A stretch of DNA of 64,000 bases from an uncultured Clostridia bacterium (lineage in GTDB: Bacteria > Bacillota > Clostridia > Peptostreptococcales > Anaerovoracaceae), in NCBI GenBank assembly GCA_934281605.1, contig CAKQXD010000004.1, positions 62,001 through 126,000 of the forward strand, read 5' to 3'. How positions within the stretch are numbered: position 1 is the first letter of the stretch; each line of letters starts with the position of its first letter. The translations under genes and the position numbers were made by a program. Shown here in pieces: positions 40,090 to 48,898 of this stretch. A model generated the notes under the pieces. The model was given only the letters and a program-made list of their open reading frames with translations, ran no database searches and had not been told where the DNA came from.

Positions 40090-42297
40090 ATGAAATCCAT
40101 ATCAGAAGTCTTTGGAAAAAAAGTATTCAACGATGCGGTGATGAAGCTGATGCTCCCACCGGAATCGTATCGCGCGCTGAAAAAGCACATGGAGGAAGGC
40201 ACGGAACTGGAACCTGCCGTAGCCGACTCCATCGCAGCTGTCATGAAGGACTGGGCCATCGAGCACGGCGCGACTCATTTTACCCACTGGTTCCAGCCGA
40301 TGACGGGGATCACGGCGGAAAAGCACGACAGCTTCCTCTCCCCTGCCGGCGATGGCACGGTGATGATGCACTTTTCCGGCAAAGAGCTGATCAAGGGTGA
40401 ACCGGACGCGTCCAGCTTCCCGTCCGGCGGCATCCGGGCAACCTTTGAGGCCCGCGGCTACACCGCATGGGATCCAAGTTCCTACGTGTTTATCAAGGGG
40501 CGGACTCTTTGCATCCCGACGGCCTTCTGCTCCTACGGAGGCGAAGCCCTGGACAAGAAAACGCCGCTGCTGTTATCCATCGAAACCATCAGCCGTCAGT
40601 CCTGCCGCGTGCTGGCCGCTCTGGGGAAAAAGACTTCCCGCGTGATCCCATCGGTGGGACCGGAACAGGAATATTTTCTGATACCGGAAGAGCTATATAA
40701 GCAGCGAAAAGACCTGCGTTTTTGCGGCCGGACCCTCTTTGGCACAAAACCGCCTAAGAGTCAGGAACTGGACGATCACTACTTTGGCGTCATCAAACCG
40801 GAGGTAGAAAAATATATGGAAGACCTGAACGAAAAGCTCTGGGAGCTGGGCGTGCAGGCCAACACGGAGCATAACGAAGTCGCCCCGTCTCAGCATGAAC
40901 TGGCGCCGATTTTCAGCAATGCCAACCTGGCGTCGGATCACAACCAGCTGACCATGGAAGTAATGAAGAAGACGGCTAAAGCCCATGGGCTGGTGTGCCT
41001 GCTCCACGAGAAGCCCTTTGCAGGAATCAACGGAAGCGGCAAGCACATCAACTGGTCGCTGGCGACGGAAGAAGGAGAAAACCTGCTGAAACCAGGCAAA
41101 AACCCGGCCCACAACATTCCGTTCCTCCTGTTTTTATCGGCTGTCATCAAGGGCGTGGACGAATATCAGGATCTCATGCGGATCTCCGTGGCAAGCGCCG
41201 GAAACGACTACCGGCTGGGCGGAAGTGAAGCGCCTCCTGCCATCATTTCCATGTTCCTGGGCGACGATCTGACTGAGATTCTAGACCGCCTGGAGCGCGG
41301 GAGCACTCTGGAGGAAAGCTCCAAAGTATCGGGAGCATCCGGCAGTTCCGTCGATTCCAAAGATTCTGCCGAAAGTTTTCTGGGAACCCGCGCCACCGTG
41401 CTCCCGGACATCAAGCAGGACACGACGGACCGGAACAGGACGTCTCCATTCGCCTTCACCGGAAACCGGTTTGAATTTCGGATGCCGGGATCGGAGACCT
41501 CCGTTTCCTGCCCGGTCTACATGCTCAACACCATCGTAGCCGAGGAACTGCGCCAGTTTGCAGACCGGCTGGAGGAAACCGCCGCTGAAATCAAAAAATC
41601 CGCAGGAAATCCCGAGGAAAAGAAGCAGAAAATGACGGATGCCGCCATCGACCTGATCCGCAGTACCTATCGTCAGCATAAGCGGATCGTCTTCAATGGC
41701 AACAACTATTCCGACGAGTGGGTGCGCACTGCCCACTCCCGCGGCCTCCTGAACCTGCCGTCCACGGCAGACGCTCTGGCTCATTTCACGGAGGACAAGA
41801 ACCTGACCCTCTTCGCCCGCCATGGCATCTTCTCGGAGGCCGAGATCCGGGCCAGACAGGTGATCCTCTACGAGGAATACGCCAAGACCCTCAACATCGA
41901 GGCCCTTACACTGCTGGACATGATCCACAAGGAGATCCTCCCGGCGGTCAGCCGCTACACCGGCGAGCTGGCCGAGTCCGCCGCTGCGAAGAATCAGCTG
42001 CTGGGAAGCGACGTTTCCAAGACGGAGGAAGCGTTGATTTCCAGGCTTTCCTCGCTGAGCGGCGAGCTTCACAGCAAGACGCTGGAGCTTTCCAGCCTGT
42101 TGAGTGAGGCGGAATCTTTGCAAAAGGAAGATGCTGCAAAGTCTCCAGCGGACGCTGCTGCCGCGCTGGCGCGCCACTACCGCGATCAGGTGGTGCCGGT
42201 GATGGAAAGCGTCCGCGTGACCGTCGACGAGCTGGAACAGAACACGGCGTCCGACTGCTGGCCGTTTCCGACTTACGGAGAGCTGCTGTTCGCATAG
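40090..42297 (+). CDS. glnN: Type III glutamine synthetase
   Basis: A 735-residue protein, the size of GSIII (about 700-730) and much longer than GSI. Family blocks include GATHFTHWFQPMTGITAEKHD, SSYVFIKGRTLCIPTAFCSY, PEQEYFLIPEELY and NTEHNEVAPSQHELAPIFSN (metal- and glutamate-binding Glu residues), with NGSGKHINWSL carrying the ATP/Glu site. The C-terminal 150 residues are helical, with the coiled segment LSGELHSKTLELSSLLSEAE. It makes glutamine from glutamate and ammonia, which supplies AsnB. The ribosome binding site AGAGGAGG is strong, and there is no terminator between asnB and here. Confidence 0.95.
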   Translation: MKSISEVFGKKVFNDAVMKLMLPPESYRALKKHMEEGTELEPAVADSIAAVMKDWAIEHGATHFTHWFQPMTGITAEKHDSFLSPAGDGTVMMHFSGKELIKGEPDASSFPSGGIRATFEARGYTAWDPSSYVFIKGRTLCIPTAFCSYGGEALDKKTPLLLSIETISRQSCRVLAALGKKTSRVIPSVGPEQEYFLIPEELYKQRKDLRFCGRTLFGTKPPKSQELDDHYFGVIKPEVEKYMEDLNEKLWELGVQANTEHNEVAPSQHELAPIFSNANLASDHNQLTMEVMKKTAKAHGLVCLLHEKPFAGINGSGKHINWSLATEEGENLLKPGKNPAHNIPFLLFLSAVIKGVDEYQDLMRISVASAGNDYRLGGSEAPPAIISMFLGDDLTEILDRLERGSTLEESSKVSGASGSSVDSKDSAESFLGTRATVLPDIKQDTTDRNRTSPFAFTGNRFEFRMPGSETSVSCPVYMLNTIVAEELRQFADRLEETAAEIKKSAGNPEEKKQKMTDAAIDLIRSTYRQHKRIVFNGNNYSDEWVRTAHSRGLLNLPSTADALAHFTEDKNLTLFARHGIFSEAEIRARQVILYEEYAKTLNIEALTLLDMIHKEILPAVSRYTGELAESAAAKNQLLGSDVSKTEEALISRLSSLSGELHSKTLELSSLLSEAESLQKEDAAKSPADAAAALARHYRDQVVPVMESVRVTVDELEQNTASDCWPFPTYGELLFA

Positions 42298-42398
42298 GGT
42301 TGCGCTGGTAGCCCCGAGGCACACCAGCCCTGCGGGAGATTCGCCTGACCTCGTAAGAGCCTCTGCTGGTCTCGCATACGGTCCAACTCCGGGCGCCC

Positions 42399-42536
42399 CT
42401 AACGGGTCGCCCTCTCGGATGGGATCAGCACGGACCAGAGGCAGAGGAAGACCGCCGCCCCCGCCATCACGGTCAAAAGAGACAGCGACAGGATGCTGAC
42501 GACCAGTGCTTTCCCAGTATTTTCTTCTGATTTCAT
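42399..42536 (-). CDS. Small membrane protein (45 residues)
   Basis: From ATG at 42536-42534, with AAGGAGGAATCGTT directly upstream, 45 residues are encoded: a charged N-terminus (MKSEENTGK), a hydrophobic stretch ALVVSILSLSLLTVMAGAAV continuing FLCLWSVLI, and a polar tail (PSERATR). One transmembrane helix is predicted by eye. It is convergent with glnN, which ends 101 bases to its left. I do not recognise a family. Confidence 0.55.
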   Translation of the reverse strand: MKSEENTGKALVVSILSLSLLTVMAGAAVFLCLWSVLIPSERATR

Positions 42537-42589
42537 AACGATTCCTCCTTATGAGCTCTACTTTCGTGCGCCGCTGAGCGCACCATATG

Positions 42590-42632
42590 AAAAAAAGCGC
42601 AAGTCCTTTTGTTTGGACTTACGCTTTTCGCT
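42590..42632 (-). terminator. Terminator/attenuator upstream of small membrane protein
   Basis: AAAAGCGCAAGTCC and GGACTTACGCTTTT (42593-42628) pair. On the minus strand the stem is followed by six T residues. It may end the Rrf2 transcript or act as a leader hairpin for the small membrane-protein gene. Confidence 0.65.
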
Positions 42633-42746
42633 ACGCAACGTGATTATTTTAGCATATATTTATGCGTTTTTTCAAATTGTTTTTTGTTTTAGCTGAATTA
42701 TCGTCGTGAATCTCTGTGTTGGAGCGGCGTTCCATCTGTGACTCGC

Positions 42747-43166
42747 CTACTCGGTTTCGGATTCCTCGTCCCGCTCCAGCAGAGACGCCAGGCTTTTCTT
42801 CTCAAATTCGGCTTTTAGCAAGTGCTGGATCCAGGCGAACTGGCGATGCATCCTGCAGTTAAAATCGTTGTTGTGGACGCACTCGTAGTCGGATTTCAGA
42901 CATTCGGTCACGATAAAAGTGTTTTCAAAAGCACTGATCACATCGTAGAGAGTCAGCTTTTCACAGTCGGCTTTAAGGGAATATCCGCCCTTCGGGCCGC
43001 GCCGGATCTCCAGGATATCCTGTGCTTCCAGTTTTTTCAACACTCGATAGATAAAAGGGGACGGTATGTTTCTCCGAGCCGAAAGTGCAGCTGCGGACAG
43101 CGGACTTTCCTGATACAATTCGTCCAGTATCATTACCGCATATTCGACTTCCTTGATGATCAACAT
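42747..43166 (-). CDS. Rrf2-family transcription regulator
   Basis: A 139-residue protein. The Rrf2 winged helix is clear: YAVMILDELYQ, LSAAALSARRNIPSPFIYRV and LEIRRGPKGGYSL. The Fe-S ligand loop after it is CLKSDYECVHNNDFNC, three Cys residues spaced C-x6-C-x7-C, compatible with cluster binding as in IscR/NsrR/RsrR types. AGGAAAGGAGAGGTTTT precedes the start. No iron-sulfur assembly genes are adjacent, so the target is unknown; an oxidative or nitrosative signal is plausible. Confidence 0.85.
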   Translation of the reverse strand: MLIIKEVEYAVMILDELYQESPLSAAALSARRNIPSPFIYRVLKKLEAQDILEIRRGPKGGYSLKADCEKLTLYDVISAFENTFIVTECLKSDYECVHNNDFNCRMHRQFAWIQHLLKAEFEKKSLASLLERDEESETE

Positions 43167-43349
43167 AAAACCTCTCCTTTCCTCATGACCAATGCAACCT
43201 TAGTATATCATTCTGTACCTAATTTGTCAAAAGCGTGGAGAGGATTTCTATAAGTTGGAATCCTCATAAGAGAATGTTCCCGTCGAAAATTCCGCGCAAA
43301 CGCAACCTCCACTGTGCGCGCCCTGAAAAGCAGAGTTTCCGCCTGCACG

Positions 43350-43436
43350 CAAAAAGCCCCGGGGCGTCCGCGAACGATTCCGCAGCTGTCTATAGGACAG
43401 CGAGGACCTAGTGAGTAAATACCTTGGGGCTTTCTT
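43350..43436. terminator. Terminator at end of leucine operon
   Basis: AAAGCCCCGGGG (43353-) pairs with CCTTGGGGCTTT (to 43433), with an inner perfect GCTGTCCTATAGACAGC hairpin (around 43385). Read on the minus strand it follows the leuB stop and is followed by TTTTTG. Confidence 0.75.
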
Positions 43437-43459
43437 TATACGGGGAAATCCCGCTTTTC

Positions 43460-44530
43460 TTAAATCTCTGCCGCGATCAGATCTCCGGCCTTTGCAGTAC
43501 CGATCGCTTCTTCGCCTTCCTTGGCGATATCCGGCGTTCTCCAGCCGTCGGCCAGAACTTTCTTCACAGCTGCTTCAATAGCGTCTGCTTCTTCGCCCAG
43601 ACCGAAAGTATAGCGAAGCATCATGGCAGCCGACAGGATGGTAGCCATCGGGTTTGCCAGATCCTGACCTGCGATGTCAGGAGCGGATCCGTGTACCGGC
43701 TCGTACATGCCGAAGTTGCCCTTTGCCAGACTTGCCGACGGGAGCATACCGATGGAGCCTGTGATCATGCTGGCTTCGTCGGACAGGATATCTCCGAAGA
43801 TGTTGCTGGTCACGATGACGTCGAACTGCTTCGGATTGCGAACCATCTGCATCGCCGCATTGTCGATGTACAGATTATTCAGTTCCACTTCCGGATACTT
43901 TTCAGCCACTTCTGCGACCACTCTTCTCCAGAGGCGGGAGCTTTCCAGCACGTTGGCCTTGTCAACGCTGGTAACCTTCTTGTTTCTCTTCATAGCCATG
44001 TCGAAAGCCACTTCCGCGATGCGGCGAACTTCTTCTTCCGCATACTGCTCTACGTCGTAGGCAGCCGGACCCAGATCCGTGTCCTTCGTGCCCTTTTCAC
44101 CGAAGTAGATGCCGCCTGTAAGCTCTCTGACAACGACGATGTCCAGTCCGCCTTCCACGATTTCCGGCTTCAGCGGACATGCGTCAGCCAGCTCGTCGAA
44201 CAGCAGCGCCGGACGAAGATTTGCGAAAAGACCCAGAGCCTTTCGCAGCCCCAGCAGCGCTCTTTCCGGACGCTGATCGCCCGGCAGAGTATCCCACTTC
44301 CAGCCGCCTACGGCGCCCAGAAGCACCGCGTCGCTGGCTTTGCAGATATCGATGGTTTCCTGCGGGAGGCATTCGCCCTTCTCGTCGATGGCGCAGCCGC
44401 CTGCCAGTACTTTCGTGTATTCAAAGTTGTGTCCGAATTTCGTTCCGACTTTATCCAGAACTTTTAAGGTCTGTTCCACGACTTCCGGGCCGATGCCGTC
44501 GCCGGGGATGACCGCCAGTTTATAATTCAT
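43460..44530 (-). CDS. leuB: 3-isopropylmalate dehydrogenase
   Basis: A 356-residue enzyme of the isocitrate dehydrogenase superfamily: VIPGDGIGPEVV at the start, ELTGGIYFGEKG, and the metal-site block VTSNIFGDILSDEASM followed by GSIGMLPSASL. It oxidatively decarboxylates 3-isopropylmalate to 2-oxoisocaproate. It is the last gene of the leuA-leuC-leuD-leuB operon, starting two bases after leuD ends. Confidence 0.96.
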   Translation of the reverse strand: MNYKLAVIPGDGIGPEVVEQTLKVLDKVGTKFGHNFEYTKVLAGGCAIDEKGECLPQETIDICKASDAVLLGAVGGWKWDTLPGDQRPERALLGLRKALGLFANLRPALLFDELADACPLKPEIVEGGLDIVVVRELTGGIYFGEKGTKDTDLGPAAYDVEQYAEEEVRRIAEVAFDMAMKRNKKVTSVDKANVLESSRLWRRVVAEVAEKYPEVELNNLYIDNAAMQMVRNPKQFDVIVTSNIFGDILSDEASMITGSIGMLPSASLAKGNFGMYEPVHGSAPDIAGQDLANPMATILSAAMMLRYTFGLGEEADAIEAAVKKVLADGWRTPDIAKEGEEAIGTAKAGDLIAAEI

Positions 44531-44532
44531 TT

Positions 44533-45018
44533 CTATTCTCCTTTCAGGCTCTTCATCAGGCCGCCTTTTGCCATGATATCCTTGATAAAATCAGGGAACG
44601 GCAGAGCCTGGTAGGTTTCGCCTTTTGTCTCGTTTGTGATCACGCCGCTGTCAAAATCGATGGAAACTTCGTCTCCGTCCTGGATCTTCTCGCTCGCTTC
44701 CGGGCATTCGAGGATCGGCAGACCGATGTTGATGGAGTTTCTGTAGAAGATCCGTGCGAAAGTCTTTGCAATAACACAATCGATGCCGGAGGCCTTGATG
44801 GCGATCGGCGCATGCTCTCTGGAGGAGCCGCATCCGAAGTTGTCGCCGCCGACCATGATGTCGCCCTGCTTTACCTTCTTGACAAACTCTGTGTCGATGT
44901 CTTCCATGCAGTGGCTTGCCAGTTCTTTGTGATCTGATGTATTCAAATGTCTTGCCGGGATGATAACATCGGTATCCACGTTATCCCCGTACTTGTGTAC
45001 TTTTCCGTGCGCTTTCAT
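44533..45018 (-). CDS. leuD: 3-isopropylmalate dehydratase small subunit
   Basis: A 161-residue swivel-domain protein with the family motif GGDNFGCGSSREHAPIAIK (residues 58-76), and VDTDVIIPARHL near the N-terminus. It pairs with LeuC to isomerise 2- to 3-isopropylmalate. It follows leuC by 12 bases. Confidence 0.96.
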   Translation of the reverse strand: MKAHGKVHKYGDNVDTDVIIPARHLNTSDHKELASHCMEDIDTEFVKKVKQGDIMVGGDNFGCGSSREHAPIAIKASGIDCVIAKTFARIFYRNSINIGLPILECPEASEKIQDGDEVSIDFDSGVITNETKGETYQALPFPDFIKDIMAKGGLMKSLKGE

Positions 45019-45030
45019 GCTGTTTCCTCC

Positions 45031-46293
45031 TTATTTGATCTCGTCCGGTCCACTGATCTTGCCGGTGATGGCAGACGCCGCAGCGACAGCCGGACTTGCC
45101 AGATATACTTCCGATTTCACGTGGCCCATACGTCCTACGAAGTTGCGGTTGGTGGTCGCTACACAGCGCTCGCCCTCAGCCAGAATACCCATGTGGCCTC
45201 CCAGGCATGGTCCGCAGGTCGGTGTGGAAACAACGCATCCGGCGTCGATGAAGATGTCCATGTAGCCTTCCTTGATGCAGTCTTTGAAGATCTGCTGGGT
45301 GGCCGGGATGATGATGGCTCTCACGTCCTCGTGGATCTTCCTGCCCTTGAGGATCTTGGCAGCCAGCGCCATGTCTTCCAGACGACCGTTGGTGCAGGAG
45401 CCGATAACAACCTGCTGGATCGGCACGTCGCCCACTTCGTCGATGGTCTTAGTGTTTTCCGGCAGATGCGGGAAAGAAACCGTCGGCTTCAGCTGGGAAA
45501 GATCGATGTCATACGTCGCAACGTATTCCGCGTCTTCGTCTGGTGCAAAGACTTTCCATTCGCCCTGTGCTCTGCCAGTCAGATAGTTTTCTGTGATCTC
45601 ATCTACCATGAAGATGCCGTTCTTGGCTCCGGCTTCGATGGCCATGTTGGAGATGCAGAGACGGTCTTCCATGGACAGGCTCTTTAAGCCTTCGCCCATG
45701 AATTCCATGGATTTGTAAAGTGCTCCGTCCACGCCGATCATGCCGATGATGTGGAGGATCACGTCTTTTCCTGTTACGTTTTCATTGAGCTTGCCGGTCA
45801 GGTTGAACTTGATGGCTTCCGGCACCTTGAACCAGGCCTGTCCGGTGGCCATGCCAGCCGCCATATCGGTGCTTCCCACGCCGGTGGAAAATGCGCCCAG
45901 CGCGCCGTATGTGCAGGTGTGGGAGTCCGCTCCGATGATGCAGTCTCCGGCCTTTACGATACCCTGCTCCGGCAGAAGCGCATGCTCGATACCCATGCGT
46001 CCTACGTCGAAGAAATTCTTTACATCAAAGCGCTTTGCAAAGGTTCTGCACTGCATGCACTGCTCTGCCGCCTTGATGTCCTTGTTCGGTGTGAAGTGGT
46101 CCATGACCAGGGAGATCTTCTCCCGGTCGAATACGCCGTCAAAGCCCGCTTTTTCGAATTCGTTAACGGCTACCGGCGTTGTAATATCGTTACCGAGCAC
46201 CATGTCGAGGTTCGCCCGAATGAGCTGGCCCGGTACCACATGATCCAGTCCGGCGTGGGCCGCGAGGATCTTCTGTGTCATTGTCATTGCCAT
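45031..46293 (-). CDS. leuC: 3-isopropylmalate dehydratase large subunit
   Basis: A 420-residue aconitase-family subunit. The three 4Fe-4S ligands are visible in VIGSCTNGR and TPTCGPCLGGHMG. ADSHTCTYGALGAFSTGVGS and MAAGMATGQAW are also typical. The length matches the LeuC type found in Clostridia and archaea. It works with the adjacent LeuD. Confidence 0.96.
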   Translation of the reverse strand: MAMTMTQKILAAHAGLDHVVPGQLIRANLDMVLGNDITTPVAVNEFEKAGFDGVFDREKISLVMDHFTPNKDIKAAEQCMQCRTFAKRFDVKNFFDVGRMGIEHALLPEQGIVKAGDCIIGADSHTCTYGALGAFSTGVGSTDMAAGMATGQAWFKVPEAIKFNLTGKLNENVTGKDVILHIIGMIGVDGALYKSMEFMGEGLKSLSMEDRLCISNMAIEAGAKNGIFMVDEITENYLTGRAQGEWKVFAPDEDAEYVATYDIDLSQLKPTVSFPHLPENTKTIDEVGDVPIQQVVIGSCTNGRLEDMALAAKILKGRKIHEDVRAIIIPATQQIFKDCIKEGYMDIFIDAGCVVSTPTCGPCLGGHMGILAEGERCVATTNRNFVGRMGHVKSEVYLASPAVAAASAITGKISGPDEIK

Positions 46294-46337
46294 GATCTGT
46301 TACCTCCTGTATTCTTCTCTATTTTACCATGTTTCTG

Positions 46338-48038
46338 CTATTCTACAAAATGATCTTTTCTGTTCTGACGGTTGAGGGCACTTACCAGTGCGTTGACAGA
46401 CGCCAGAATGATATCCTCATGCTGTCCTACGCCCCAGAACTGGTTGCCGTCGCTGTCTTCAATGCAAACATATGCTGCCGCCTTGGAGTTGGACTCTGCG
46501 GAAAGAGCGTGCTCCGAGTATGTCACAAACTTGTAGTCAAAGGTGTACGGCGTCATCTTCAGCGCGTTGCTGATAGCGTCGAGACGACCGTTGCCGACTG
46601 CTTCAAATTCGTATTCCTCTTCGTTGATCCTTACCTTGATCTTAACGATCATGCCGTCGTTGGATTTGTAATCGGACGCTTTCATAAATGTAGCGTCGGT
46701 GATGTCGATCGGGTCGAATACGTTGACGTATTCTCTCGCAAAGGCCTGGTATACTTCTGCCGGCGAAAGCTCCTTATGCTCCTTGTCGGACAGGTCCTTG
46801 ACCATGTAGCCGATCTCTTCCCGCATCTGCAGCGGTATAGAATATCCGAAATTCTGCTCCAGGATATAGGCTACGCCGCCCTTGCCGGACTGGCTGTTGA
46901 TCCGGATAACGTCCGCTTCGTACTCTCTTCCCACGTCTTTCGGGTCGATGAGCAGATACGGCACGGACCATGTTCTGAGGCCTTTTTCCTTGTGCCACCG
47001 CATACCCTTGGAGATGGCGTCCTGATGAGATCCGGAGAATGCTGCAAAGACCAGTTTGCCGCTGTACGGCTGCCGAGGCGGTACCTTCATATCGGTGTAT
47101 TTCTCGTAATTTTCTACGACTTCCGGCATGTTGGAGAAGTCCAGCTCCGGATCCACGCCGTGTGCAAAGAGGTTCATTGCCACTGTCACGATGTCCACGT
47201 TTCCGGTTCTCTCACCGTTGCCAAACAGAGTTCCTTCGATTCTGTCGCCTCCGGCTAACAGTCCCAGTTCTGCAGCTGCTACTGCAGTGCCTCTGTCGTT
47301 GTGCGGATGCAGGGATACGATAACGTTTTCTCTATTGTGGAGCTGCTCGCACATGTACTCGATCTGAGATGCGTATACGTGAGGCATGGACATTTCTACG
47401 GTAGACGGCAGGTTGATGATCACCTTGTGATCCGGCGTCGGTTCCCAGATGTCTATTACGGCGTTGCAGATCTCTGCTGCAAAGTCTACTTCAGTGCCTG
47501 TGAAGCTCTCCGGGGAGTATTCGAAGGAAAAATCCGTATCCGGATATTTGGCTGCATATTCTTTTAACAGCTGTGCACCGTCGGTCGCGATCTTGATGAT
47601 CTCCGGTTTTTCTTTGCGGAATACCTGTTCTCTCTGTGCCAGAGATGTGGAGTTATAGAGATGCACGACCGCCTTCTTGACTCCTGCCAGGGAATCAAAA
47701 GTCTTCTTTATGATATGTTTTCTCGACTGGGTCAGCACCTGAATGGTCACATCGTCCGGGATCAGATTGTCGTCGACCAGTTTTCTCAGGAAATGATATT
47801 CCGTTTCCGAAGCTGCCGGGAATCCTACTTCGATTTCCTTGAAGCCCAGTTTTACCAGATATTTAAAGAACTCTACCTTCTCTTCCAGACTCATCGGGAC
47901 GATCAGGGCCTGGTTGCCGTCGCGCAGGTCTACGCTGCACCAGGTCGGAGCCTTTTCTACGTGATCTTTTTTGACCCATTCATTATGCGGGGTTGCCGGT
48001 GGAAAATACCCCACGCTGTACCTGTCGTAATTCTTCAT
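46338..48038 (-). CDS. leuA: 2-isopropylmalate synthase (long, LeuA2-type)
   Basis: The start MKNYDRYSVG at 48038 (GAAAGGAAGTATAGAA before it) gives 566 residues. The HMGL-like barrel shows VDLRDGNQALIVPMS, the metal-binding SLHPHNDRGTAVA and GTLFGNGERTGNVDI. The C-terminal 130 residues are the leucine-sensing regulatory domain (VKIKVRINEEEYEFEAVGNG). It condenses acetyl-CoA with 2-oxoisovalerate, the first step of leucine synthesis. A T-box leader precedes it. Confidence 0.95.
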   Translation of the reverse strand: MKNYDRYSVGYFPPATPHNEWVKKDHVEKAPTWCSVDLRDGNQALIVPMSLEEKVEFFKYLVKLGFKEIEVGFPAASETEYHFLRKLVDDNLIPDDVTIQVLTQSRKHIIKKTFDSLAGVKKAVVHLYNSTSLAQREQVFRKEKPEIIKIATDGAQLLKEYAAKYPDTDFSFEYSPESFTGTEVDFAAEICNAVIDIWEPTPDHKVIINLPSTVEMSMPHVYASQIEYMCEQLHNRENVIVSLHPHNDRGTAVAAAELGLLAGGDRIEGTLFGNGERTGNVDIVTVAMNLFAHGVDPELDFSNMPEVVENYEKYTDMKVPPRQPYSGKLVFAAFSGSHQDAISKGMRWHKEKGLRTWSVPYLLIDPKDVGREYEADVIRINSQSGKGGVAYILEQNFGYSIPLQMREEIGYMVKDLSDKEHKELSPAEVYQAFAREYVNVFDPIDITDATFMKASDYKSNDGMIVKIKVRINEEEYEFEAVGNGRLDAISNALKMTPYTFDYKFVTYSEHALSAESNSKAAAYVCIEDSDGNQFWGVGQHEDIILASVNALVSALNRQNRKDHFVE

Positions 48039-48073
48039 TTCTATACTTCCTTTCTGTATGCTGCTATGAGTAT

Positions 48074-48345
48074 AAATAAAAGCCTTCATCTCAAACTAAG
48101 AGACGAAGGCCTAAACTTCCGCGGTACCACTCTTATTGACATGCTGTTTCGACTCTCGCCGTTTCGATTGCTGCCAGACTCCGTCCGGGTTCGAAAAATC
48201 ACATGCCCACTTAAAGGTTTCTGCTCCCGGGTGAGACATTTGAATCCATATACAGTCTTGCACCAGCCGACTGCTCGCTGAAATACTTTCATCAAATTTA
48301 TTCCGTTCATAGCATCTGTATTAATTTATTTTGTATGGTATTAAC
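48074..48345 (-). promoter_or_regulatory. T-box leader (leucine-specific, CTC specifier) upstream of leuA
   Basis: On the minus strand the T-box sequence AGAGTGGTACCGCGG lies at 48133-48119. A terminator (AGGCCTTCGTCTC...GAGATGAAGGCTTTTATT) spans 48112-48074. The Stem I 3' side reads AAATGTCTCACCCGG, with CTC (Leu) at 48236-48234. Uncharged tRNA-Leu would stabilise the antiterminator and turn on the leu operon. Confidence 0.92.
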
Positions 48346-48372
48346 TATATCCCATGAAAAAATGTTTGTCAA
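48344..48372 (-). promoter_or_regulatory. Promoter of leuA T-box leader
   Basis: On the minus strand TTGACA (48372-48367), 17 bases, TATAGT (48349-48344). Confidence 0.75.
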
Positions 48373-48518
48373 CCGGGAATGGGGAGATTTCACAGATTTT
48401 TAAAAAGGATTCTTGCATGCGGCAAGCTCACCGTATATTGCGTTTGGTGATTTTAACCTGAGCATAGCTTATCCGGTGATTCAGGTCGAAATTTATTGCA
48501 GGACTACATCTTATATAG

Positions 48519-48567
48519 GGATTTTCGACGTGAACATGGTCGCAGGAGCATTTCACGTCGAAAATCC
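48519..48567. repeat. Perfect 15-bp inverted repeat between leu and ilv operons
   Basis: GGATTTTCGACGTGA (48519-48533) and TCACGTCGAAAATCC (48553-48567) are perfect inverted arms around a 19-base loop. No U-run follows on either strand. The rest of the 500-base spacer (48373-48800) shows no gene. Confidence 0.6.
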
Positions 48568-48800
48568 TGTGCAAAGGATCCGGCCCGGGAGAATGATCAA
48601 CGCCCTTCTGCTCAGAAAGCGTCGGCGGGCTCTTTGCAGAGGAAGTCTGAGGGGCGCGGAGCGAGAGATAAAGTTTACATAAAACCAACCCGTGAGCAGC
48701 CAGAAAGGTAATCTTGTACTCTTTTTCGTGCAATTTTGGGTGTAAAAACTACTGTTTTTGATTTTTTTTGGTTTTTGCCACAATTTCCTCAAAAAAGAGG

Positions 48801-48828
48801 TTGCATTTATTTTTAATGTGTATATAAT
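48801..48828 (+). promoter_or_regulatory. Promoter of ilvBN operon
   Basis: TTGCAT (48801-48806), 16 bases, TATAAT (48823-48828), with long T-tracts upstream. Confidence 0.6.
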
Positions 48829-48898
48829 GGATGGTGCAAAGAAAAAGAACTAGAAAACACAACCATTTAAGGATAAGATTCAAGGAGGCAAATAGGAA

